This document shows positions 46,433 through 56,890 of a stretch of 64,000 bases of DNA, in pieces. This stretch comes from Paraspadella gotoi (lineage: Eukaryota > Chaetognatha), in NCBI GenBank assembly GCA_051294375.1, contig CM119267.1, positions 16,093,454-16,157,453 on the forward strand, read 5' to 3'. The position numbers were made by a program, and so were the translations under genes. The notes beneath the pieces were generated by a model. The model made no database searches, was not told the DNA's origin, and saw nothing but the letters and a program-made list of their open reading frames with translations. Each line of letters begins with the position of its first letter. Within the stretch, counting starts at the first letter, position 1.

Positions 46433-46777
46433 ATGCCGATCCCGTTAACGGACATGGCGTCAAGCCTGTCGCACTTCATGTTGCTATGCACCAAATGCCA
46501 TCAACACGCCTCCTGTGCATCCATCTTCTTCGTGGAACCGGCTATTAATCAATTTTCAGGCTCTACGGCTCGAGGGTGTACGCCACACGCGTCGCATGAC
46601 TTAGGCTTTCTTGTGATCTTAGATCGCCTGTTCCTTACTTCGACTCCACCTTTTTGCAACCTTTCTCTTGGAGCCGCACAATCGGCACGATTACCAGCCT
46701 CACTGCGGCTATGCTCGACGTGGAGAGTGGCGCATATTGGCCGCAAGTATAATCCAATCCGGACTTCCGACTCCTAG
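46433..46777 (+). CDS. hypothetical 114-residue open frame
   Basis: Not recognised. ATG at 46433 in a frame open from 46415. Composition is Ser/Leu/His-rich with seven Cys, including a Cys-Thr-Lys-Cys pair followed by His and Cys residues (about residues 20-31), but the spacing is not one I can assign to a known zinc-binding fold. The minus strand is also open over much of the interval. The G+C is higher than the surroundings. A related change of composition continues to 47.2 kb, where a plus frame (46784-47209) encodes a partly hydrophobic stretch. This could be a decayed element or gene remnant. Confidence 0.16.
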   Translation: MPIPLTDMASSLSHFMLLCTKCHQHASCASIFFVEPAINQFSGSTARGCTPHASHDLGFLVILDRLFLTSTPPFCNLSLGAAQSARLPASLRLCSTWRVAHIGRKYNPIRTSDS

Positions 46778-47299
46778 CTTCTCGTGTCTTCCAAATTGCC
46801 CCTTTCGCAAATTGCTCGCACCTCCGAACAGATCGACTGTCAGGATTTCCGTTTAATAGTATTTCCTTTTGTTCCCACAATACCGCCCGGCCGTCCGCAG
46901 ATGCAGTTTTTCCACATAGCAGATACAAAATGTACAGGTTCTATTCAGGTTCTAACACCTTTATTGAAAACATGCTTATTTGGAGCAGGTTGCATCACCT
47001 TTATTCTCCTCGCAGAAAAATCCAATAAGCACAAGTTTATGGCCGCAATAGCTTTTCCTTTTTCATTTGTTAGTTTGCTTAGCTTTGCTTCTATCTCCGG
47101 GTTTTTTCGACGCCAAGTGGACCATAAACAGCAAGTACAAATTTTCTTACAATTGTCAATTTTTTTTAATCCTTTGGCATTGTTCCTTTTCTTTTTTGGA
47201 AAGAATTGATTCCTCCGTTTTCCAAGTAAATTTCGTTCTCTACATATGATTTACGCTAGTAGACATCGGCGTTTCAAGAATTTTCTCTGTTCTTCTGTT

Positions 47300-47690
47300 T
47301 CTAATCGTCAACTATAACCAGTAAGATTATCGGTTATTGGTGCGACATCAACAAGGTTCATTTCTCGCAGATAAGGTCGATGTGCACTGCGGTCATTGGT
47401 GCGCGTTCGAGTGCAAGGACCACCTGCCCATAAGCGCTGATCCCGGTCCCAACAACCAACCCCTCCCCACCCGCAAGTGATCACCTTTCGTCCGCTCCTA
47501 GCAACTCCTGCTGTCGGTAGCGACGTACGACTATTCGTTGCTACGCTCATTCACAACATTTGGCCGCTACAGCAATGCGGCTCTTTTCCAGCACAGCTCG
47601 TATCGCATCTGGTTAGTTTCTTGCCTCGTCCTTATGTTGTTTATGTGTGTGGGGTCTTCAGCTTCAAGAGCCACCCAAAAATCGGGTAAT
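47300..47690. other. moderately GC-rich patch
   Basis: Between AT-rich flanks. Minus frame 47308-47550 (80 residues) and plus frame 47477-47689 (70 residues) are both open; neither is recognised. Confidence 0.35.
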
Positions 47691-47699
47691 TTTTTTTAT

Positions 47700-48440
47700 C
47701 GGTAAACTTAAAAAATTTCATTCTTGACGGTAAAGTCATTTTCAAATACGAATTTTTAATTTTTTTATTCAATTAACATCCGCTACCTCAGTGTAATACT
47801 AGTACCTATAACCTAGTCATTCTTATGATGTAATTAGAGCAATTAACGATGGAAATTAAACGTTTATGTAAAGAGAGTGCAGAATACATATTTAATGATG
47901 CCTAATACTATATTATTATTAAAAGAGTATGACAAAAATTGTACAATTTTTAAAAGTCAAAGACAATTGTCGATTGGCATCTGCAGTCGGGTCCTCTGAG
48001 ATAGAAACACCCTATGGTGCCATTGACGGTCACTGATTCCACAGATGGACAATCGTTATGCTTTCCTCTTATCATTTAGTTTCTGTTCCCCACATTCAAA
48101 ACAGGCTTTAAAGCTTGACCATTTGCCAAAGACGAAAATTAGTAAACCCCTTGCAGCATTCCTCCTTGTTCACCGTCCGCTGTTCGCTGTCATAGCCTTT
48201 TTTAAATTTAAAAAAAAATTTTAAAAAATTGGATAAAACTTCAGAGAACGGTAAAGCCATCAATTAAACTAGAAATGAAAATAGATTTTACAAAAGCATG
48301 TCGATTTTAAAGTTCTCTGCTCGACTTTCAGTTCTGTAAAATCTACAGAAAAAAATAAAAAATAAAAAATAAATAAACAAAAAGAGTTGGAGCGAAAACC
48401 GTTTGAAAAAAAAATAAACTAAAATTATTTTTCGTTAGTA
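47700..48440. other. AT-rich stretch, nothing identified
   Basis: No frame of note, no tandem repeat; several A/T runs. Confidence 0.5.
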
Positions 48441-48447
48441 TGGAAAG

Positions 48448-48598
48448 GTGGGAGAAATTCTATGAGAGGGATTTTGGAAAATGTTATTCATTTTCAAGAT
48501 ATTTAGATTTTAATGCCAAAATTTCATTATTCTTTTTTTTTCCCATGAAGAAAAGTGAATTTGGAAAATCCCTCTCATAGAATTGGGGACATTCACCT
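48448..48598. mobile_element. foldback / MITE-like inverted repeat
   Basis: aattctatgagagggatttt at 48456-48475 is exactly the reverse complement of 48565-48584, and weaker pairing continues inwards. The centre is about 90 bp and AT-rich. The sequence just to the right (48602-48668) contains aaatttcataaaaatcc and gccgtttgggccgc, similar to a tail motif I remember from arthropod repeats. Confidence 0.5.
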
Positions 48599-49050
48599 CA
48601 AGTAAAATTATGTTAAATTTCATAAAAATCCTCTTCGCCGTTTGGGCCGCAACTCTTCCGATAGGTTTCTTTTATTTTATATAGTAATATAAAATTCGAA
48701 AAAACACCAACAGGTTTGAAAAAATAATAAAGTGAATACATTTTCGGAATCGTCTGGATGTCTACTTTTCAAATGTAAGCCTTGTTTTACCCTATTTATA
48801 ACTTTTGGCGAGTGATCCCAGGCCTTAAGGGCGAGATTTACGAATAGTGAATACGGAATTAGCGAAGTACAAACCAATAAGAGCCATAAACGAAAATCTC
48901 AGCGGCCACCTTCAACAGCAAAAGAGAATTTCGAAGAATCACATTTTCTCCCACGCCGAACGAGATGTGAATTATGAGCCGTGAATGAATAAAAATTCAA
49001 ACACGTTGGAAGGACGATTCTCATTAACGACATAAACGAGACGAGAAAAT

Positions 49051-49072
49051 TCTCTCTCTCTCTTCTCTCTCT

Positions 49073-49105
<33 letters not shown>

Positions 49106-49130
49106 GCCTCTCTCTCTTCTCTCTCTTCTC
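49051..49130 (-). repeat. CT microsatellite
   Basis: Imperfect CT tract. Its counterpart in the inverted copy is the GA-rich 34612-34695. Confidence 0.9.
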
Positions 49131-49387
49131 GCGAGATTTAAAAATTTGTGTCCCAAAATGATTAACTCGATCTTGAAAAGGTACACGTGATTCTAGAGTA
49201 TTGCACAAAAAAAAAAAAAATAAATAAAAAATAAATAAAGAGAAAAAAAAAGAGAAAAAACCGCATGATAAATTTTTGCTTTTTTCTTCTTTCTTTTTTT
49301 AACTTTATTTTTAGTCGCGCGAAAAAAAAGAAACGGAGAAAACGTTTTCGGTTCCCGGGGTAAAATCCAAAACCGGTTTCCTTTCGC

Positions 49388-49390
<3 letters not shown>

Positions 49391-49463
<73 letters not shown>

Positions 49464-49514
49464 CTGTTGTCGTCATAACCGCCATTTCCGTTACGCGCGC
49501 GGACGGCGGAATGG

Positions 49515-49587
<73 letters not shown>

Positions 49588-49588
49588 G
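49391..49588 (+). repeat. two GA microsatellites
   Basis: Nearly perfect GA at 49391-49458 and 49520-49588 around a CpG-bearing spacer (gttacgcgcgcggacgg). Confidence 0.93.
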
Positions 49589-49629
49589 AACTTGGGGGTG
49601 GAGGAAAAAGCGAGGTTGCGTTCAGTGAT

Positions 49630-50010
49630 AATGACGACGACGAGAGCGATAATGTGGACGATGAATACAATGATGACGAATGGTTGACAATGACGATTAT
49701 TTAGGATGAGGAGAAAGAAGAAAAGAAGAAAACGATGACAAATGCGTAGACATGAAGATGACTATGAAGAGGTTGATGACGAAGGCGAATACGAAATATC
49801 GATGACAATGACAAAACAATTAAAACGTTTATCGACGACGAAGGAGTATAAAAGAAAGAAAAAGAAAATGCGTAGACAAAGAAAGATGACAATGAAGACG
49901 ATGATTGATGACGAAGCCGAAGTCGAAAAAAAACGATCACTCGACAATGAGAAAGCAATAGAACGATTTTTCCATGACGATCGGGACGACGATGACAATG
50001 AGCAACGACG
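49630..50010 (+). repeat. degenerate GATGAC repeat with a longer internal duplication
   Basis: Built on gatgac/gacgat units. A longer phrase, tgcgtagaca followed by gatgac-rich and gatgacgaag sequence, appears at about 49743 and again near 49869. It encodes Asp/Glu/Lys/Arg-rich frames, one of 90 residues. The inverted copy at 33.5-33.9 kb does not keep these frames, which argues against coding. Confidence 0.65.
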
Positions 50011-50155
50011 ATGAGGATTGTCAAAGACAACGGTGACGAGGCAAACCTTGTCCCGCTCGGCTTTTCAAACAACAACGAAATAACTTATTTTCTAACAATG
50101 AAGAATAAATAAGGCGGTTTGTTGGAAAACGTAAATTCGGAAGGAAACATGGAGG

Positions 50156-50612
50156 AAGACAAGGATGAGGAGTTGAGGAGGAGGAGGAGGAGGAGGTAGG
50201 TTGAGCGAAATCGGTGGCGAAGGAAGAGTAAAGAGGAGAAGGAGGAGGAGAAGCGAATCGTCGAGGAATATAAATAGGATTGAGGAGGAAAGGAAAAGAA
50301 GGAAAGAGAAAAAGGAGGAAAAGAAAAGAAGGAAAGAGAAAAATGAGGAAAGAAAAAGAAGGAAAGAGAAAAAGGAGGAAAGGAAAAGAAGGAAAAAGAA
50401 AAAGGAGGAAAGAGAAGAAAACTAAAAAAGAAAAAGGAGGAAAGAGAAGAAAATTAAAAAAGAAAAAGGAGGAAAGGAAAGAAAATTGAAAAAAGAAAAA
50501 GGAGGAAAGGAAAGAAAATTGAAAAAAGAAAAAGGAGGAAAGGAAAAAAGATGAAAAAAAAAGAAAAAGAAGGAAAGAAAATAAAATATAAAAAAAGAAA
50601 GAGAGAGAGCGA
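50156..50612 (+). repeat. polypurine block with about 33-bp repeats
   Basis: About 450 bp in which nearly all plus-strand bases are G or A, first GGA units, then GGAAAGAGAAAAAGGA-type units, then a run of about 33-bp units ending in agaaaattgaaaaaag. Lys/Glu/Arg frames over it are artefacts. Confidence 0.9.
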
Positions 50613-50639
50613 GCCCGGATATGATTGACGATGACGTCA

Positions 50640-51140
50640 CCGTGAAATAAAAATCTAAAAGAGAAGAAGAAAGATGAGAAATCTTTGAGGACCTCGGTGA
50701 GGGACGCGGGGCCTCTTTATGCCTCGCCGTTGTAATGAAGACGGGGAATGGCTGGGTGGATAGGAGGAGGGGGGCGGCGGGGGGGAGGAGGATAGGATTA
50801 GATAAGATTTTTTTCGGTTGACGTAAAAAGTTTAAATAAAATGTGATCGAAGGTTTGAGAGATTTAATGGAAATTTTTTTTTTTTAATATAACTTTTTTT
50901 TTTCACGAATATTTTTTTTTTGGAGCTTCGGGTGATGGTTTTTTAACGGTCCCGACAAGAATATGTATTTTAAGAGTATTTTGTAATTTGTTTTAAAAGT
51001 CAAATGTTACCAATTATTTCATTTTCTTCGAGTTAAAATTTTTCAGCGATTCCGTGTCAAACTGTGCTTCACTTACTTGCATTTGACGAAGTCTTTTAGC
51101 AATTTTAATATTGTCCTTTTTTCTTTCCCCCGATAAAATA
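50640..51140. other. non-coding stretch
   Basis: G-rich patch (50755-50795) then T-run-rich DNA. No gene or repeat array seen. Confidence 0.45.
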
Positions 51141-51143
51141 AAT

Positions 51144-51144
<1 letters not shown>

Positions 51145-51184
<40 letters not shown>

Positions 51185-51319
51185 CCTCTCTACACCTCCA
51201 TCACGCCCTCCGAAGAAGACGACGACATAGCATTTTAAAAGGATAATTGAAGGCTGAAAAGATAAGAATTAAATGGCAAAAAGAGAACTTTGTAGTTTTA
51301 CTTCTCTTAAAAAAATCCT

Positions 51320-51374
<55 letters not shown>

Positions 51375-51411
51375 TCTTCTCTCTTCTCTTCTCTCTCTTT
51401 CCCTCTCTCAA
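51145..51411 (-). repeat. two CT microsatellites
   Basis: CT tracts at 51145-51190 and 51319-51411, about 130 bp apart. Confidence 0.9.
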
Positions 51412-51855
51412 AGATTACGTGCGGAGGCGTCGGCTAAAAAAAACGGTTATTAAGCTCAAGAGAAGCCGACTGCTAAAGATGACGAGAGAGTCATCGCTCC
51501 TTCCGCTTTTGCCAGTCGAGGAGGCACGTTGTGCTCTTCGTTTGCCACTCGAGATTAAGGTTGCCACTCGTCACTTGCGACTCACGTTAAAAGAGATTGA
51601 TTTGATTTTAGTGTTTGGGGTTGTTTTTTTAAATTTTGATAAGAAAAGTACCCGGTAAACATTGAATAAATTAAGATGATAGATTTTTGAACTTTTAATG
51701 CATATCTGAAGAATTATTTATTAATGCACGATTAGTTTTAAATCGATAGTTTAAAATAACTAATGATTGATTGCAATTTAGTTTACTGTTGATCTTCATA
51801 TCGGTTACCACAGGAAGGGACGCTGGCGTATTTACTGACGGGGTAAAACAAAATT

Positions 51856-52236
51856 ATGACAAGGCTGAAAATTAATAAATATGACATGCAACAACTTCTC
51901 CTACCGGCATCCCCAAACAAAAAGGGTCTTCTCTCGCTGTCTCCCCTTAAAAAAAAAGGAAAGCGTAAAGACGGAAGACGAAAGAAGTTCGCGAGTCGAG
52001 GAATAAGAAATCAGGTTTTCCTCGTCAGTCTCCGTTTGTTTCCTTGGCGAAAGTCAATTGAGCGTCATCTTCCGCAGTTAACGAGAGCAAACAGGAAAAA
52101 TACGGACGTTTATGCAAATGAGAAGAGAGAGAGAGAAAGAGGGAAAGACGGCGGAGAGACGCGCCCGATCGAGTACGAGACGTACGGTTCCATGTACTTA
52201 CGAATTACGATGGGGGTGGAGAGGAGAAGAAGGTGA
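51856..52236 (+). CDS. hypothetical 126-residue basic protein or exon
   Basis: Not recognised. A true ATG follows a short AT-rich leader, and the frame stays open for 126 codons. The translation is strongly basic: a Lys/Gly/Arg-rich segment (about residues 33-50), then a mixed segment with hydrophobic and Arg residues, a short GA-derived Arg/Glu stretch (about residues 88-98) and an ordinary C-terminus with several Tyr. No known domain, no signal peptide. It ends 16 bp before a 10-N gap in a GA tract. It is the longest ATG-started frame in the window that is neither mainly microsatellite nor bridged by N, which is the main reason to list it. Confidence 0.22.
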   Translation: MTRLKINKYDMQQLLLPASPNKKGLLSLSPLKKKGKRKDGRRKKFASRGIRNQVFLVSLRLFPWRKSIERHLPQLTRANRKNTDVYANEKRERERGKDGGETRPIEYETYGSMYLRITMGVERRRR

Positions 52237-52252
52237 AAAAGGACGAAGCGGA

Positions 52253-52262
52253 NNNNNNNNNN
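52253..52262. other. assembly gap (10 N) beside a GA tract
   Basis: The right edge is GA repeat (52263-52284). Confidence 0.99.
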
Positions 52263-52289
52263 AGAGAGAGAGAGAGAGAGAGAAACGCA

Positions 52290-53460
52290 TCTGCTTTTTT
52301 CTCGGATGAAAAAACATGATCACTTAATAGGATTGGCTCAAGGATGGTCAGAAAGAAAATATGAGTTTATTCCGGTCTGAGAAAAAACAAGAACCGCCAA
52401 ATTCAAGGTGTTGCGACATATGGACTTTGTCATATACCTATTTTTTATATGATAGCTTGACTAAATAAATATTTATTAATATAAAAAAATATTTTATGGT
52501 TAATCGCAAATTATAAAGAATTAACTAAAAAAAACAATTAACCAAATATTACATAAAATTAGTTTTCTGATTATGATCATATTCTAATATAGTTATATGA
52601 TTAGCAGAGTAAAACAAATACATATATGTATATAAGTATTGTTAATGATACTTTACATTTTAATAAAACATTAATTATTTTAACAGTTGTATAATACATT
52701 ATCTTTCTGGTCAAGTATTCATGACTAGACTAGTAAAAAACATATACAAATAAAGTATCTCACGGTACACTACATTTTTACAAAATATTATTTTAAATGA
52801 TATATAGCAATAACCGTATTTTGAGCTTTTCAATATAAGTGGGACAGACAAACGGACTGACCGACCGAAAAGAAACTTAAACATAGTTGCTTCGCGATTA
52901 CTCGCCGCACAACTAAAAAAAAGAAATAAGAGAAAAAAGAATAGAGAAATGACAAAATAATCTCGACGGAAAAAAAAGGTCGTTGACTGAGACTCCAATA
53001 CATTAACGCGGTTGCCAAGCATTCCCGCTTGGATCATCTCCAGTTTGTCAGTTTAAAAATCTCCTGCATGCCACGCATTGTCCGGTCACGTCGTACCATG
53101 TCCGACTAGAGACTCGCTATCATTCAGATTCGGTAATAAGAAATCTCTAGGCGATAAAAACTCAATCCAAGTTTCATTGTTTTTTACCGTCGGTGAAAGT
53201 TTAAAAGTTGTCCTTAATTTTTGAGCCAACAATTCGAAGCGAAATATAATCAGGTTCGTTTGTTGGCTCGAATTGGGAAAGTTTAAAGAATGAAAAAAAA
53301 AAGAAGAAAGTTTGGAAGGTGAGAGTCATAAAATTACATAGTTCAAATATATCGATAGGGCATATAACAGGGACCAACAGCATTGAAAGCGATGCGAAAC
53401 ACCCTATGGAGTTAAAAAGAAGACTCAAGGATATAATGATAGAATTGAATACAAGCCTAC
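52290..53460. other. AT-rich stretch, nothing identified except a shared short motif
   Basis: AT-rich, no usable frame. The sequence near 52840-52868 (agtgggacagacaaacgg) is the inverted counterpart of the motif at 15553-15578. Confidence 0.5.
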
Positions 53461-53467
53461 TTATACA

Positions 53468-53547
53468 ATATACAGTTATACATATACCGAAAATATANNN
53501 NNNNNNNNNNNNNNNNAATATACAGTTATACATATACCGAAAATATA
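53468..53547 (+). repeat. short exact duplication across a 19-N gap
   Basis: The sequence from aatatacagttatacatata to gaaaatata occurs on both sides of the gap (53468-53497 and 53517-53547) without a mismatch. Confidence 0.95.
53498..53516. other. assembly gap (19 N)
   Basis: Flanked by an exact duplication of about 30 bp, so the true gap length may be negative. Confidence 0.99.
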
Positions 53548-53676
53548 TAATAAATTGTTAGACAATATTAAACACAAAGGCAGTGGGAGAATGAGAAGCT
53601 GCTAAAAATTGAAATCCAACGATCAGAAGAGAAAGGATTCGTTGCCAGGAAACGACGATGAAACCGACGTCGATTT

Positions 53677-53702
53677 CGACGACGACGACGACGACGACAA
53701 AG
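53677..53702. repeat. (GAC)n trinucleotide repeat
   Basis: About eight GAC units after more degenerate CGAT/GAC sequence. Confidence 0.88.
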
Positions 53703-54000
53703 TCTACGACGATGATATTGCCAATTTTGGACAAAAAAACTCAATGCAAGTCTAACGAACGCCCCTTGGAAATAGGGGGTGGGGATAATGGGGGGCGGGT
53801 ATTCGATCATGAGCTCCGGTTTAAGTTTAAATGAATAAAACATCTATTTTCGGAAACAGCATCGAGCTATCCGCTGCGTCCGTAGAAACCGTTTTTTGAA
53901 GTGAACTTCTTCCGTTCGTTCTTATAACCACTCTCTCGATCTCTGTTTTTTTCTTCTTCTTCTCTCTCCTACCATCTCTCTCGTTCCGCTCATCTCGTCT

Positions 54001-54145
54001 NNNNNNNNNNNNNNNNNNNNNNNNNNNNNNNNNNNNNNNNNNNNNNNNNNNNNNNNNNNNNNNNNNNNNNNNNNNNNNNNNNNNNNNNNNNNNNNNNNNN
54101 NNNNNNNNNNNNNNNNNNNNNNNNNNNNNNNNNNNNNNNNNNNNN
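54001..54145. other. assembly gap (145 N)
   Basis: Run of N after CT-rich sequence. Confidence 0.99.
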
Positions 54146-54254
54146 AAAAGGAAAAGAGATTAGAAATAAAGGAAAGAAAAAGGAAAGTTTGTCGTCTTCA
54201 TTCGTCGCGTCGATTTTTGCCAAAACGCAGACTCTTTCATTCCCGAATCCCCGG

Positions 54255-54431
54255 NNNNNNNNNNNNNNNNNNNNNNNNNNNNNNNNNNNNNNNNNNNNNN
54301 NNNNNNNNNNNNNNNNNNNNNNNNNNNNNNNNNNNNNNNNNNNNNNNNNNNNNNNNNNNNNNNNNNNNNNNNNNNNNNNNNNNNNNNNNNNNNNNNNNNN
54401 NNNNNNNNNNNNNNNNNNNNNNNNNNNNNNN
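54255..54431. other. assembly gap (177 N)
   Basis: Run of N. The right side opens with CT repeat and, at 54454-54469, a strong acceptor-like cttgtctcttctttcag. Confidence 0.99.
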
Positions 54432-54569
54432 CTCTCTAAATTTTAATCAACTTGTCTCTTCTTTCAGGTCGCCCCATCATTAACCTCGTTCACTCACCGA
54501 CGTCTCGCGTTCAGGACGGAAATCTTTTTCGTTTTTTTTTTAAATTTCGTCAAGGAGATTTTTCCTGCA

Positions 54570-54645
54570 TTGATACGGCAATCGATTCCATGTGTGGCAT
54601 CTGATTACATCCTCGGTGTTTGATTCCATCAGCGGTGCTCCATTT
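54570..54645 (+). repeat. degenerate GATTCCATCTG minisatellite, cluster 1
   Basis: Three units of about 25-28 bp: cgattccatgtgtggcatc, tgattacatcctcggtgttt, tgattccatcagcggtgctc. The same unit recurs at 55010-55155. Confidence 0.7.
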
Positions 54646-55009
54646 GTAACTCTCGCGGTTTCTGAGTAGAAAAAGCATAGGACAAGCTTTGGTCGGCAGT
54701 AGTATGCGGAAGGCCAATTGTCCGGCCAATTTAATGCACAACTGAATAGTAAGACAGGGTCACCTGGAAATAGCACGGAATATCAAAGCCTTCACTGGTC
54801 ATAAAATGTAATCAAGTAAACGTAATACAAAAACCAAAGAGCAACAGGAAATAAAACTGTAAAGCAAAATGAGGCACGAATCATAAGTAAAGCACATACT
54901 ATAAAATAAACATAGTAGTAAATGAACCAAATATAAATGTCTATGAGTGAATCGCAGATGAACGAAGGCAGAGGATCCTGAAAGAGAAGGAATAAACGTA
55001 ACCGTAACA

Positions 55010-55155
55010 CATTCCATCTGTGATGCTTGATTCCATCTATGAAGCTTAATTTCATCTGTAGTGCTCTATTCTATCTGATTACGTCTGCGGCTCTCAATTC
55101 CATCCGCGCTGCGGCGTTCATTCAACCTGTGGCGCTCTAGATTCCATCTCCGTCT
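55010..55155 (+). repeat. degenerate GATTCCATCTG minisatellite, cluster 2
   Basis: About six units such as ttccatctgtgatgcttg, ttccatctatgaagctt, ttcatctgtagtgctct, ttccatccgcgctgcgg and ttcaacctgtggcgctct, spaced 24-29 bp apart. Confidence 0.75.
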
Positions 55156-55159
55156 TTTC

Positions 55160-55870
55160 TCTACATCTCTTTCACCTTCCCCTGCTTGTTCCATCCCGAT
55201 TCCATTTCCATTATGTTAAAAACTTCGTCAACAACAAACTCTTTCCGATTTCCAATAACAACCTTAAATTCTCAGAACTGATCTCTCTAAACCTTCACGT
55301 TAAGTGAACCGCCACTCAATTCCAGGTAAGGGCGACCTTTTAAACCGAATTCGATTCGGGTCAATTCCCGAAGACCTCGTGGAAACAAACCATCCCGGAT
55401 CGGGACATCTTCCCCAGTGAGCCCATTACATTGGCCCAAACATCCTTGTTCCATATAGAACCATTAGAACCTCCCATTCACATCATATTCAAAAGCATAC
55501 ATTTTTATTTTCGTTATCATTTCATTAAACGTAAAATTAATTTTTAATTTTATTTTATAATTTAATAGTTTGTGCTACTGCCTCGATTTGTAAGGAACTT
55601 TGTAATGGTTGGAGTCGAATTGCCGACGCTGCATTTAATTTCAACCTTTAGCACGTTTCAACACTCCCGTTAACTCCTCGATTCACACTCACCCCCCCCT
55701 CCCTCCCACCTCCCCCACCCCTTCACCCCATTTCCACCCCGACCGATTCGGCGTCGCCCATTTCCAAAACCTAAAAACAAATGCATCCGAAATCAGGGAC
55801 AAAAACAAAGGAAACGATTCTCAAATAGAAAGAGATAGAGTTTCTTTCACTTTGCTTCGTCCGTCTCGTC
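55160..55870. other. non-coding stretch, C-rich patch at 55.69-55.74 kb
   Basis: Moderate composition. The C-rich run (ccccccctccctccc) is the only local feature. No gene called. Confidence 0.45.
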
Positions 55871-55999
55871 GTCGTGTCGTCGTCGTCGTCCCGTTATGGC
55901 GCGCAAAATGTTTGTCGCGATTTTGGTAATTTAAGATGGGCTCACAAAGAACCGGCGGGGCCTGGGATGAAAAGACACATGATTATAGACGGAGAGCCG

Positions 56000-56178
56000 A
56001 AGAGAGAGAAGAGAGAGAGAGAGAGAGAAGAGAGGAGAGAGAGAAGAGAGAGGGGAGAGAGAGTTTTTTGTTATTGCTTCGAAAGAGAAAGTAATGGGCA
56101 AGCACGAACGAGTTGTTTACGGTAATACATATAAGAGATGAAAGCCGTCAGGCTTAGATTTATTCAGGCATAAATTTT

Positions 56179-56234
<56 letters not shown>

Positions 56235-56311
56235 AGAGAGAGAACGAGACAAGAGAGAAGAGAGAAGAGAGAAGGAGAGAGAGAAGAGAGAAAGAGAAGG
56301 AGAGAGAAGAA
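56000..56311 (+). repeat. two GA microsatellites
   Basis: GA tracts at 56000-56064 and 56182-56311. Confidence 0.92.
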
Positions 56312-56890
56312 ATTTAGGAACATAGGTTTTTTTTTCATAATTTAAAAAAAAAAGATACTTTTCACCCCCTAATTTTCGCCGTATTAAATTGTGAAGAAAA
56401 CAAAAAACAAAAAATTTTGGTGATTCTTTTTTTTTATTTAGTTGATACAATTTGCTAAGTATTAAGCTATGAAAATATGAGTTGACGGACGAGTTCTCGA
56501 AGAATTTCAGGGCTGAAGCTTTTTCGGCGAATTTTTTTTTTTATTTGAAAGTCTGGATTTTGGGTTCGCTGTATTCATTTCATAGACGCGGAAGTGCAAG
56601 TGCGAGGAAAACGAGGAAAAAAGGAAAGGAAGGCAAAAAAAGGAAAACAGTCAAAAAATACTGGGTGAAAAGAAAGAAACGGCCTTAAATATTATTGGCG
56701 GAAGGCTAGAGATAACTAAAGAGAAAAAGGAAAAAATAAGTTTCAAAACATTCGAGAGTCTGCCGATGAAAAATAGAAGAGACTAAATAGTAATAACAGC
56801 TAAATGAAAGAAAGAATGCATCTTTAAAATTTAAATGGAATAGAAAATTAGGCGTAAAAATAAACAAAGGAAAGGGAAAGCGGTGTCAAA
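56310..56890 (+). repeat. left copy of sequence duplicated across a 25-N gap
   Basis: From aatttaggaacatagg through gctgaagctttttcggcg to aaagggaaagcggtgt, this matches 56936-57461 throughout, with extra single bases in this copy. Confidence 0.95.

Larger units (their letters stand above)
48800..50155 (-). repeat. inverted duplicate of 33.3-34.96 kb (cleaner copy)
   Basis: The reverse complement matches 33335-34960 along its length. It includes a CT tract (49051-49130), GA tracts (49391-49458 and 49520-49588), the T/A-rich block at 49205-49256 and the GATGAC-rich block (49630-50010). This copy is about 0.3 kb shorter because it lacks many single-base insertions. Confidence 0.92.

Noticed and set aside
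50201-50640. Lys/Glu/Arg-rich 70-residue proteins resembling coiled coils
   Set aside because: Purine-only sequence gives Lys, Arg, Glu and Gly in every frame; no evidence of selection for a frame.
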